Assembly (NCBI GenBank): GCA_943788725.1
Contig: CALSRJ010000001.1
Coordinates: 372,001 to 436,000, forward strand
Reading direction: 5' to 3'
From: an uncultured Flavobacteriales bacterium
Lineage (GTDB): Bacteria > Bacteroidota > Bacteroidia > Flavobacteriales_G > Salibacteraceae
Length of the DNA stretch: 64,000 bases
Shown here: positions 1-7,356 of the stretch, in pieces
Layout: each line of letters opens with the position of its first letter
How positions within the stretch are numbered: the stretch's first letter is position 1
Notes under the pieces: model-generated
Told to the model about the DNA's origin: nothing
The model's input: the letters and a program-made list of their open reading frames with translations, nothing else
Databases searched by the model: none
Translations under genes and position numbers: made by a program

Positions 1-230
1 GCATTTTCGAAGTCTCCAAACCCAAGATCGAAGCTTTCCCAGGGTGCAGCAAGGTAGAGCTGGTACAGGACTTGAATGCACCATGCACGTTGATGACCCA
101 CAGCATATGGGAAGGTCCCGAGGCCTTAGAAGCCTACCGAAATTCAGACTTATTCAAAGCAACATGGGCCAAGACCAAGGTGCTGTTTGACGACAGACCC
201 GAAGCTTGGAGTGTTGAGAAAATCAGATGA
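1..230 (+). CDS. Antibiotic-biosynthesis-monooxygenase-like protein, C-terminal part
   Basis: Only the 3' part is in the window; the frame is open from base 3 to a TGA at 228-230. The 75 visible residues include IEAFPGC, then LMTHSIWEGPEALEAYR, then SDLFKATWAKTK and a PEAWSV tail. This succession (short hydrophobic strand, T-x-S-x-W-x-x-x-x-A-L-x-x-Y-R, then F-x-x-x-W) is typical of the small dimeric ABM/quinol-monooxygenase fold (YgiN-like). The substrate cannot be told from sequence. Its stop overlaps the next start (ATGA), so it probably heads the operon that runs to rlmD. Confidence 0.6.
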   Translation, partial: IFEVSKPKIEAFPGCSKVELVQDLNAPCTLMTHSIWEGPEALEAYRNSDLFKATWAKTKVLFDDRPEAWSVEKIR

Positions 231-763
231 CGATGGAAGAAAAAGGAAAAAGCAAGCGCATCGAAGAAATGATTGCCGATCTGAGGTCAAAGAATGATCG
301 CCGCGTGATTGGGGCACTCAAAAAAGTCCCGCACGAAGGGAGCCCTGAAATGATCGAACCCATGTTTGACCTGTTCAGCGAAATCCAGACCAAGGATGTG
401 AAGATCTTGTTGGAAAAAACATTGAACAACCTAAAAGACACAAACTGCATCATCCCGATGGTAGGCATCTTACGCGATTCCAAGCGCTCCGCCCTGCACA
501 AGGAGGTCCTAAACAGTATTTGGCAATCCGGATTAGACGTGGCAGAAGAGCTTCCACTCCTAATCGACATAGCCGCCTCCAGTGACTTCATGACGACCGT
601 AGAGGTCGTTACCGTGATCGAGAACCTTGAGTTTGACAACGACACCTTACTGACCGATGCCATCGCGAGGATGGATGAAGTTGTAGAGCAGCAAGGTGAT
701 AAGCAAGCCTTGCTCATTAGTCTCCGTCAGCTCCTACTCGACAAACTGTTAGGAGAGCAATGA
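227..763 (+). CDS. HEAT-repeat-like helical protein, function unknown
   Basis: 178 residues, soluble, with no signal peptide. The sequence reads as successive amphipathic helices (KNDRRVIGALKKV, MIEPMFDLFSEI, VKILLEKTLNNL, CIIPMVGILRDS, EVLNSIWQSG), the pattern of HEAT/ARM-type solenoids, which usually mediate protein contacts. ATG 227 overlaps the preceding TGA; a second ATG six bases on (233) is an equally good start. It overlaps the hemerythrin-like gene by four bases, so the two are probably co-translated. I do not recognise a named family. Confidence 0.6.
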   Translation: MTMEEKGKSKRIEEMIADLRSKNDRRVIGALKKVPHEGSPEMIEPMFDLFSEIQTKDVKILLEKTLNNLKDTNCIIPMVGILRDSKRSALHKEVLNSIWQSGLDVAEELPLLIDIAASSDFMTTVEVVTVIENLEFDNDTLLTDAIARMDEVVEQQGDKQALLISLRQLLLDKLLGEQ

Positions 764-1200
764 GCGGTCACGCACATCCACTGATAAAGGATCTCAAGTC
801 GGCAAACAGCGCCATGCAGGCCCTATCTACCCAACTGCAAGCCATAGACATCACTGACCCCGTAACGCTGGCCAGAAGGGCTGTGCAAACCTTTCACGGA
901 CAGTTATTACCCCAATTTCAAATGGAAGAGGAGATCGTACACGCCTTCGTTGCTGGCAGGGACGAGAACCTCGACCAAGTCATGTACATCCTGAAAGATG
1001 ATCACGCAGAAATCGAAGTCCTGTTCAGGAAACTCGAAAGCGAAGTCAATCAATTGAGCTTACTTCGCGCCATTGGGTCACTCTTGGAAGAACATCTTCG
1101 CACAGAAGAAACAGAGTTTTTCAACCTCCTTGAAGCCTCCCTATCTCCTGAAGAATCAATCCTTATCCACCAACAGCTCCGAAGAGCATCCAAGCCATGA
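760..1200 (+). CDS. Hemerythrin HHE domain protein
   Basis: 146 residues forming one four-helix hemerythrin-like domain. Candidate di-iron ligands are spaced as in the family: HPLI near residue 6, FHGQLLPQF and MEEE near 45-58, DDHAEIE near 80, and LEEHLRTEE near 107. Such proteins bind a non-haem di-iron centre and sense or buffer oxygen, nitric oxide or iron; which applies here is not visible. The N-terminal HPLIKDLKS resembles bacterial HHE proteins rather than eukaryotic ones. It overlaps both neighbours by four bases (ATGA) inside the operon ending with rlmD. Confidence 0.8.
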   Translation: MSGHAHPLIKDLKSANSAMQALSTQLQAIDITDPVTLARRAVQTFHGQLLPQFQMEEEIVHAFVAGRDENLDQVMYILKDDHAEIEVLFRKLESEVNQLSLLRAIGSLLEEHLRTEETEFFNLLEASLSPEESILIHQQLRRASKP

Positions 1201-2612
1201 AGAAAGGAACACTTATTGAAGGTATTGAAATCATTGATTTAGGTGCCAAGGGAAAGGTGATTGGCAAGAAGGATGGACAGGCTTTCCTCACCAAAGGCGT
1301 CATTCCAGGAGACATCGTAAGTATTCAAGTTCGTAAGAACAGGAAGGGAATGAAAGAAGGTGTAGCCAAGCGGATTGAGAAACCCTCGCCCGACCGAGTG
1401 GAAGCGCGTTGCGCACATCAGAACTATTGCGGCGGTTGTAGCTGGCAAGAGCTTGACTACGCCAAGCAAATCGAATACAAAGAACGGAACGTGCTACAGC
1501 AGCTTCGACGCATTGGTGGACTTACAGAATTTACGGCAGAACCGATCATGGGTGCCGAAAAAATCTTCGGCTACCGCAATAAGATGGAATTCACCTTTAT
1601 CCAAGAGCGTTGGCTGACTCCAGAGGAAATATCTACAGGAGATGTCATCCCTAAGGATCAAGGCCTCGGATTCCACGTTCCTGGAAGGTTTGACTGGGTC
1701 TTGCACATTGACGAGTGCCACCTGCAAGACAGCGAGCACAACGCCATGCGCAATTTCCTCTTCTCGGAAGCGCGGAAATTAGCACTATCCTTCTATCACC
1801 CAAGGGAAAAAGAAGGCATCCTTCGCAATGTAGTGTTGCGCAACAATCGCAAAGGCGAATGGATGGTCTTGATGATTGTGAAGGAGCAAACGGCTGAGGC
1901 AGATGCCCTCTACAAGAAATTGCTGGAGCAGTTTCCGAACATCATTTCACTGTGGTCTATCATCAATACCAAAGTCAACGATACATTTACAGACTGTCCC
2001 ACAACCTTGATCCACGGCAACGCGAACCTCACGGAAACGTTCACACGCCCTGACGGCGGCACCTTGGATTATTTAATCGGCCCCAAAAGTTTCTTTCAAA
2101 CCAACAGCCACCAAGCAGAGCGCCTTTACAGTCTTGTACACGATTGGGCTGGATTGAGTGGCGATGAGTTGGTCTATGACCTCTATACCGGTACTGGAAG
2201 CATCGCACTTTACCTCGCGCACAAAGCGCGCAAGGTGGTCGGCATAGAGTACGTACCTGAAGCCATCGCCGATGCTGAAGAAAACGCAAGGCTAAACGAT
2301 GTGACCAATTGCGACTTCTACGCTGGTGACATGCGGGAGCTACTGACCGATGCATTTGTCGCTGAACACGGCACGCCTGATGTATTGGTCACTGACCCAC
2401 CAAGGGCGGGTATGCATGCGGATGTAGTGGCGTGCATCCTAGTAGCAGCACCCAAAAAGATCGTCTACGTGAGTTGCGACCCTGCAACCCAAGCACGTGA
2501 CTTAGCCCTTTTGAAAGTGAAGTATGATGTAGTAAAAACAAGGGCTGTAGACATGTTCCCACATACGAGTCACGTAGAAAACGTAGCCCTATTGACCTTG
2601 CGCGGTGAGTAA
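1197..2612 (+). CDS. rlmD: 23S rRNA (uracil-5-)-methyltransferase RlmD/RumA family
   Basis: 471 residues. An N-terminal TRAM-like RNA-binding domain (about 1-60) is followed by four iron-sulfur cysteines (C72, C78, C81, C174; the first three in CAHQNYCGGC). The SAM site is VYDLYTGTGSIALYLA (327-342), then DPPRAG (400-405) and the catalytic nucleophile C427 in YVSCDPATQARDL. This architecture is that of RlmD/RumA-type m5U methyltransferases of 23S rRNA. Which uridine is modified cannot be told, and RlmCD-type enzymes look similar. The start overlaps the hemerythrin-like stop by four bases; the 3' end overlaps coaE on the other strand by 24 bases. Confidence 0.88.
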   Translation: MKKGTLIEGIEIIDLGAKGKVIGKKDGQAFLTKGVIPGDIVSIQVRKNRKGMKEGVAKRIEKPSPDRVEARCAHQNYCGGCSWQELDYAKQIEYKERNVLQQLRRIGGLTEFTAEPIMGAEKIFGYRNKMEFTFIQERWLTPEEISTGDVIPKDQGLGFHVPGRFDWVLHIDECHLQDSEHNAMRNFLFSEARKLALSFYHPREKEGILRNVVLRNNRKGEWMVLMIVKEQTAEADALYKKLLEQFPNIISLWSIINTKVNDTFTDCPTTLIHGNANLTETFTRPDGGTLDYLIGPKSFFQTNSHQAERLYSLVHDWAGLSGDELVYDLYTGTGSIALYLAHKARKVVGIEYVPEAIADAEENARLNDVTNCDFYAGDMRELLTDAFVAEHGTPDVLVTDPPRAGMHADVVACILVAAPKKIVYVSCDPATQARDLALLKVKYDVVKTRAVDMFPHTSHVENVALLTLRGE

Positions 2613-3186
2613 TCGGTGGATGCTGACCACTTGCTGGATCAAGGATTGTTCGCCGCTGTTGTCAACGACGTAATCGCTCAGCGCAGTCACTTTTTCCTGT
2701 GACCATTGGTTCTTCATCCGAACTTCCACCTCTGCATGACTCACACCATCGCGCTCCATGATGCGTTGAATCCGAATAGGCATCCTCTGCACGCACAGCA
2801 ATGACCTGATCACATTGACTGGCTGCCCCGCTTTCAAATAGGATCGCAGCTTCCTTAAGGCAGTATGCGGTGCTTGCCGGAAGCGACATGACCCAAGCCT
2901 GCGTGCTGCGCTTTACAGCTGGATGAATGATGGCATTCAAGTTTTCCAATTGTGCTGGGTCTGCAAACACCTTTGAAGCGATGGCCTTTCGGTCGGCCTT
3001 TCCATCTGAAAGGTAGACCTCCTCACCCAGCAGCTGTTTAACCGCTTCGATTACCCGTGCGTCGTTGTCTAAAACGCGCCTTCCTTCTGCATCGGAATTG
3101 AATACGGGGATCGACATGCTGGCAAACACTCGAGCCACGGTAGTTTTACCGCTACCTATCCCTCCCGTAATCCCTACGACTTTCAT
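2589..3186 (-). CDS. coaE: Dephospho-CoA kinase, reading frame broken by an apparent +1 frameshift
   Basis: The last step of CoA synthesis, ATP-dependent 3' phosphorylation of dephospho-CoA. The first segment starts at 3186 and has the P-loop GITGGIGSGKTT and the CoaE motif IIHPAV, and runs correctly to CDQVIAVRAE. The second, in another frame, continues as MPIRIQRIMERDG and MKNQWSQEKVTALSDYVV to a TAG at 2589, the expected C-terminal half. Removing one C of the CC pair at 2784-2785 (GG on the coding strand) restores VRAEMPIRIQRI with family spacing. The gene is normally essential, so a sequence error is more likely than true loss. The start overlaps the YbbR-like stop by four bases. Confidence 0.85.
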
Positions 3187-4172
3187 TCCTTTCTGCTTAA
3201 CACGATCTCGACCTTTTCAGGTTTTATGGAGACTTTTTCGGAAAATACTGGCCATTTATCAATGGTGATGGGCAACACCATGTACCCCTCTTCCATGTCT
3301 CGGTAATCTACCTGAAGGTGGATATCCTCCGGCGATATTTGATCGTACTTCGACAACGGAATCTGCACCGTGGCCTCGATGCTGTTTGGAAACGTGAGCA
3401 GTTCAAACGAGTCGGGCACGTTGAGCAATTCGGGGGCAAGCATGAAGCTACGCTCGGTCAATTGATCAATGGAAACGACAACCTTGACGCTGTCGACGGA
3501 GGTGTCTGCATCCTTCCCTATGAAGGGACTGGACAGACCTGCCTTGATTGAGCGGGTCTTGTTCAACTCTCCCAACACTACTGGTTCGGTGTATATGGCT
3601 TGCATCGTGTCTAGAATAGACAAGGCGCCAAAGACCTCTACTTCCGAGGGTTCAACTTGGATGGAATCTATCTGAACGAAGCCTTGCTTTACCTGAAACG
3701 AAGCCCTGGCCTTTACAGGAAGCATGCGCGCCACTTTGAGGTCAAACACAAATACAATAGAGTCGCTGAGCACTCGATTGAGCGCTAACGCACCCTTCAA
3801 GCGCTCCTGAAGATCCTTTCCGATGACGGCCTGATCAAGGTAGCCTCTTTGATAGGCACCATAAACGCCCACCTTCAAGTTATCAAGATTGACCAAGAGG
3901 GTGTCTTGGGTTAGCTTCTCGTCAAACTGAAGCAGGTCATAGCCGCTTCCACTCACGCTCACAGCAATCTTGACTGGTACGTCGTTCAACAAGGTCTTGT
4001 TCTCTGGGAAGTTGGTATACTTTACCGGCACTATCAAGGTTGTATTGTAGTTCTTCCCAAGTGAAATCAGGATCCAACTCAACAAGGAAAGTGCAAGGCA
4101 TATCAAGAACACCGTGAGCTTTCTACGGTCTATGAGGATGTCTCGTACGCTGAAGAAGGATTCCCTTGCCAT
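3183..4172 (-). CDS. YbbR-like domain protein (CdaR-like), membrane-anchored
   Basis: About 329 residues: a short cytoplasmic N-terminus, one transmembrane segment (LTVFLICLALSLLSWILISL) and an extracytoplasmic part of beta-rich YbbR-type modules (for example IVPVKYTNFPENKTLLNDVP, and a C-terminal KPEKVEIVLSRKE). The family includes CdaR, a regulator of diadenylate cyclase in Firmicutes; that role is not established in Bacteroidota and no cyclase gene is adjacent. The frame is open up to an ATG at 4208, but that start directly abuts the U-tract of a terminator, so the internal ATG at 4172 (MARESFFSVRD) is preferred. It sits between yajC and coaE, a recurrent Bacteroidota order. Confidence 0.75.
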   Translation of the reverse strand: MARESFFSVRDILIDRRKLTVFLICLALSLLSWILISLGKNYNTTLIVPVKYTNFPENKTLLNDVPVKIAVSVSGSGYDLLQFDEKLTQDTLLVNLDNLKVGVYGAYQRGYLDQAVIGKDLQERLKGALALNRVLSDSIVFVFDLKVARMLPVKARASFQVKQGFVQIDSIQVEPSEVEVFGALSILDTMQAIYTEPVVLGELNKTRSIKAGLSSPFIGKDADTSVDSVKVVVSIDQLTERSFMLAPELLNVPDSFELLTFPNSIEATVQIPLSKYDQISPEDIHLQVDYRDMEEGYMVLPITIDKWPVFSEKVSIKPEKVEIVLSRKE

Positions 4173-4210
4173 GGATGTCAAACCTACGCTAAATGAGAGG
4201 ATGTACAAGC

Positions 4211-4240
4211 AAAAAGCCCCGACCGAAATTCGGACGAGGC
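4211..4240 (-). terminator. Rho-independent terminator between yajC and the YbbR-like gene
   Basis: On the reverse strand an 11-bp stem with one mismatch (GCCTCGTCCGA / TCGGTCGGGGC, short ATT loop) is followed by TTTTT. It lies downstream of yajC and just before the longest possible YbbR-like start, arguing for the shorter start and for partial separation of the YbbR-coaE transcript. Confidence 0.75.
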
Positions 4241-4262
4241 TCTCAAGATAGTGTCGACAGAT

Positions 4263-4595
4263 TTATTTCTTCTGTTGCAATTCGCTTTCACCCGTTCCGG
4301 TGCTCAGCTCAGGGCTGACAGCGGATTTGGAAACCTTGACTTCTACCCCATTTGCGATGGAGAGAACCAAGTATTGATCTTTCACTTCCACTACTTTTCC
4401 GTGGATACCTCCGATGGTGATGACTTTGTCACCCTTGGCCAAGGCCTCACGAAATTTCTTTGCTTCTTTCGCCTTCTTGGTCTGTGGCCGAATCATGAAG
4501 AAATAGAACACCGCCACCAACGCGACGAGCATAAATATTTGCGTCATGCCCCCACCCGGAGCGCCATCGGCTTGTAAAATAATAGTCTGGATCAT
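4263..4595 (-). CDS. yajC: Preprotein translocase accessory subunit YajC
   Basis: 110 residues with one N-terminal membrane segment (MTQIFMLVALVAVFYFFMIRPQ), the family hallmark FFMIRPQxKKxKE, and a basic/beta domain containing ALAKGDKVITIGGIHGKVVEV. YajC associates with SecDF and the Sec translocon in the inner membrane. The length is normal for the family. It lies three bases downstream of the DUF1573 lipoprotein gene and is followed by a strong terminator, so it probably ends the transcript coming from ldh and nusB. Confidence 0.92.
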   Translation of the reverse strand: MIQTIILQADGAPGGGMTQIFMLVALVAVFYFFMIRPQTKKAKEAKKFREALAKGDKVITIGGIHGKVVEVKDQYLVLSIANGVEVKVSKSAVSPELSTGTGESELQQKK

Positions 4596-4598
4596 GTT

Positions 4599-5096
4599 TT
4601 AATTTTCTTCAGAACCTTCTACAGCAGGTTCTTGTACTGGTTCAACTTCTTCCATGCCTTCAGCAATAGGAACGATAACGTCGCCCTTCAATGTGACCGC
4701 AGATGTAGCGGGTTCTGTATTGGCGATGATAGAGACGCGCTTGTGCTGCTTTCCTTTCTTTCCTTCACTGTTGAATACGACTTTGATCTCGCCTTGCTCC
4801 CCAGCGGCGATAGGCTCTTTCGGCCACTCAGGGACCGTGCAACCACAACTTCCTTTAGCAGAAACGATGACCAGGTCAGATTCACCAGTATTGGTAAAGA
4901 AGAAGGAGTGTGTCACCTTTTCACCTTGGGTGATGGACCCGAAATCAAAGACGTCGGTTTCAAACTCGATCGTCGTCGTGGATTCTACATTATCTGTGGT
5001 GATCTCACTCTCTCCACCTTCCGCGGAAGCTCCGCCGCCACAAGCAGCCAAAAACAGAGATGCTGCGATCATGGTGCTCATAAGAATTCTTTTCAT
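4599..5096 (-). CDS. DUF1573 lipoprotein
   Basis: About 165 residues from ATG 5096. The signal peptide MKRILMSTMIAASLFLAAC ends in a lipobox (LAAC), giving a lipidated cysteine followed by a Gly/Glu-rich linker. The body is an Ig-like DUF1573 domain: FDFGSITQGEKVTHSFFFTN, then KGSCGCTVPEWPKEPIAAGE and VVFNSEGKKGKQHKRVSI. The function of DUF1573 is unknown; it is very common in Bacteroidota and often sits beside nusB and yajC as here. The frame is open up to 5156, but only the 5096 start places a normal lipoprotein signal at the N-terminus. Confidence 0.85.
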   Translation of the reverse strand: MKRILMSTMIAASLFLAACGGGASAEGGESEITTDNVESTTTIEFETDVFDFGSITQGEKVTHSFFFTNTGESDLVIVSAKGSCGCTVPEWPKEPIAAGEQGEIKVVFNSEGKKGKQHKRVSIIANTEPATSAVTLKGDVIVPIAEGMEEVEPVQEPAVEGSEEN

Positions 5097-5177
5097 TGCT
5101 CTTTTCTTTAATATGGTTGGCAAAAATAGAAGCTTGAATAGGACATGCCTGCCCAACCTTTGCTTTTAGTTAACAAT

Positions 5178-6149
5178 TCATTCCATCAATCCCCTTCCGC
5201 GCTTATTGATGCGCTCTGATTTTTTCAAATCAGCCACCAATTTATCCAGCACACCGTTGATGAAGACCTTGCTTTTTGGTGTACTGTAAGACTTTGCGAG
5301 TTCGATGTACTCATTCAAGGTAACTTTGATGGGAATGGTCGGGAAATGCTCCAGTTCTACCAAGCCCATCTGCATCATGATCAGATCCAACAATGCGATG
5401 CGCTCGCTCTCCCAATTTTCGGCTTTACTCGCTATCATTTCAGCGTATTCCGGCGCAAACTGAATGGTCTTTCTAAAGAGCTCTTTGGCAAAACGCTGGT
5501 CTTCCTCCTTGTTTTTGTACAAATCCGCGAGTACAGAAGTATGGGTCGTATCGCCCTCAGGAAGTGAGTGGATGGTTTTGATCACCGTAAGCGCGGCGAT
5601 CGGTAGGTCATCTTGCCAGTAGATGTCTTTCTCCTCTAAGGCTGAGTGCACCACTTCATTCACTCCGAGGTATTCGCGAAAAAGGTGCACGATGATTTCT
5701 TTGTCCAACTGCTCATTATTGTCTTCACGGATCATGTAGAGCCGATATTGCTCATCCTCGCGAAAGGCCTTGTAAATTCTTCGGATGTCATCGTGCTCTT
5801 CTTTCCACTGGATTTTTGAGCGCTCCATGAGTTGCTTGAGTTGCACATTATCGCGCAGTTTTGCAAAAACCCGGTTCTCGATGAACCTACGATTCGGATT
5901 CAAATCCTCTGAAGTAGGAAGGTTCTTACGCTTGCTTTGCTCGGTAATCTCTTCAGCCACAGCTCCCACTTGCATCAACAACTTGATCAAATAGAGGTAC
6001 AACGGAAAGAGTCGATTGATGCTTTCAAACATCTCCCTTTCCACCTTGACCATGTCCGGTTCAGAAGTGCGCTGGTATGCGTACACAGCCTGAAACACCT
6101 TGATTCGCAAGTAGCGACGGTTAACCAATACTGGCAATCCTTTATTCAT
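5178..6149 (-). CDS. nusB: Transcription antitermination factor NusB (long Bacteroidota form)
   Basis: 323 residues, much longer than the roughly 140 of E. coli NusB but usual for Bacteroidota. The N-terminus has RRYLRIKVFQAVYAY, matching the family RxxArxxaxQxLYa motif. The C-terminal part has the all-helical NusB core (ALLDLIMMQMGLVELEHFPT, then KVTLNEYIELAKSYSTPKSKVFINGVLDKL). NusB binds boxA with S10 during rRNA antitermination. Its ATG overlaps the stop of the dehydrogenase by one base (TAATG), implying translational coupling. Confidence 0.9.
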   Translation of the reverse strand: MNKGLPVLVNRRYLRIKVFQAVYAYQRTSEPDMVKVEREMFESINRLFPLYLYLIKLLMQVGAVAEEITEQSKRKNLPTSEDLNPNRRFIENRVFAKLRDNVQLKQLMERSKIQWKEEHDDIRRIYKAFREDEQYRLYMIREDNNEQLDKEIIVHLFREYLGVNEVVHSALEEKDIYWQDDLPIAALTVIKTIHSLPEGDTTHTSVLADLYKNKEEDQRFAKELFRKTIQFAPEYAEMIASKAENWESERIALLDLIMMQMGLVELEHFPTIPIKVTLNEYIELAKSYSTPKSKVFINGVLDKLVADLKKSERINKRGRGLME

Positions 6150-7231
6150 TAGAGGCTTCGGTGGATTTGTGCGATACTTTCGATGCGTTGTTCTGCCATC
6201 TCATTGGCGATTTGGTACGTTGGCTTTCCAGAGGCTTGGGAGCTATCCAATACTGTCATGGTGGTTTCGTAGATGTTCTCAGCTTGCTGCAACGCGCGTT
6301 CTCTGTTATAACCTTCCAGTTCGCTATAGCAATTGATCAAGCCACCAGCATTGATGAGGAAGTCCGGTGCGTAAATGATTCCGCGTTCGATCATCATTTT
6401 GCCGTGCTTTTTCTCTTCAGCCAACTGATTGTTTGCCGCTCCGGCTACGATCTGACATTTAAGCTGAGGAATGGTGTCGTCATTAAGCGTCGCCCCTAAG
6501 GCACATGGCGCGTAAATGTCCATTTCTAAAGCAGATACATTCTCCGCCGATACCACTTCTACCTTAGGGTGCCGGTTGGTCACTTCCTTGATCTTGTTCT
6601 CGAAAATATCTGCGATCATCACGTGCGCTCCATCCTTGACCAAATGATCAACGAGGTATCCACCCACGTGTCCAGCGCCTTGCACCAAAACGTGTTTTCC
6701 TTGAAGACTCTCACTTCCATAAGCCTTCTTCGCCGAAGCCTTCATCCCCATGTACACGCCATAGGCTGTTACTGGGGAGGGATCTCCTCCACCCCCCAAA
6801 GATTCAGGAATCCCCACCACATGTTCTGTCTCCATGTGAATGTACTCCATGTCTTTTGTGGTCATCCCCACATCTTCCGCTGTAATGTACTTACCTCCTA
6901 GTGAATCCACGAAGGTTCCGAAGCGTCGCATGAGCGCCTCGTTCTTGATCTTTCTAGAATCTCCAATGATGACGGCTTTCCCTCCTCCGAGGTTCAGTCC
7001 TGAGATGGCAGCCTTGTACGACATGCCTCTCGATAAGCGAAGCACATCCGTCAATGCGTCGTCTTCAGAAGCGTACATCCACATGCGGGTTCCTCCCAAG
7101 GCGGGCCCGAGCACTGTATTGTGAATGCCTATGATAGCTTTTAGTCCGGTAGAAGGGTCACTGCAGAACACAATTTGCTCGTGTCCCATTTTGTCCATCT
7201 GGACCAGTGGTGCGTTTGCTTGAATATCCAC
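6149..7231 (-). CDS. Leucine/valine-type amino-acid dehydrogenase (Glu/Leu/Phe/Val family)
   Basis: 360 residues. The N-terminal catalytic domain has GPALGGTRMW, LSRGMSYKAAISGLNLGGGKAV (with the family catalytic lysine in LGGGKAV) and ITAEDVGMTTKDM. The C-terminal Rossmann domain has VQGAGHVGGYLVDHL. The length and the short spacing fit NAD-dependent leucine/valine dehydrogenases, which reversibly deaminate branched-chain amino acids, rather than the longer glutamate dehydrogenases. The exact substrate is inferred. It is the first gene of the reverse-strand operon continuing into nusB, and a good Bacteroidota promoter lies about 75 bases upstream. Confidence 0.85.
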   Translation of the reverse strand: MDIQANAPLVQMDKMGHEQIVFCSDPSTGLKAIIGIHNTVLGPALGGTRMWMYASEDDALTDVLRLSRGMSYKAAISGLNLGGGKAVIIGDSRKIKNEALMRRFGTFVDSLGGKYITAEDVGMTTKDMEYIHMETEHVVGIPESLGGGGDPSPVTAYGVYMGMKASAKKAYGSESLQGKHVLVQGAGHVGGYLVDHLVKDGAHVMIADIFENKIKEVTNRHPKVEVVSAENVSALEMDIYAPCALGATLNDDTIPQLKCQIVAGAANNQLAEEKKHGKMMIERGIIYAPDFLINAGGLINCYSELEGYNRERALQQAENIYETTMTVLDSSQASGKPTYQIANEMAEQRIESIAQIHRSL

Positions 7232-7283
7232 GTCAACTAAATTTTAAAGAACTTGTTATAAAAGGTCTCCTTGCTGTTCGATT

Positions 7284-7312
7284 ACATTTGCCGACCACGG
7301 CGCGGCAAATGT
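7284..7312. repeat. 10-bp perfect inverted repeat in the divergent promoter region
   Basis: ACATTTGCCG (7284-7293) and its exact complement CGGCAAATGT (7303-7312) are separated by nine bases. Each arm overlaps a TACATTTG -7 type box, one per strand, so a factor binding the repeat would cover both possible promoters. It is seen directly; a regulatory role is inferred. Confidence 0.5.
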
Positions 7313-7335
7313 ATATTTATTCGGAAAGCGCACAA
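7307..7335 (-). promoter_or_regulatory. Candidate Bacteroidota promoter for the dehydrogenase-nusB operon
   Basis: On the reverse strand TTG (7335-7333) is followed after 18 bases by TACATTTG (7314-7307), matching the Bacteroidota primary-sigma consensus TTG ... TAnnTTTG. Transcription would begin near 7300 and reach the dehydrogenase ATG at 7231. Confidence 0.45.
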
Positions 7336-7356
7336 GGGAAACAGAGGGAAGGATAG

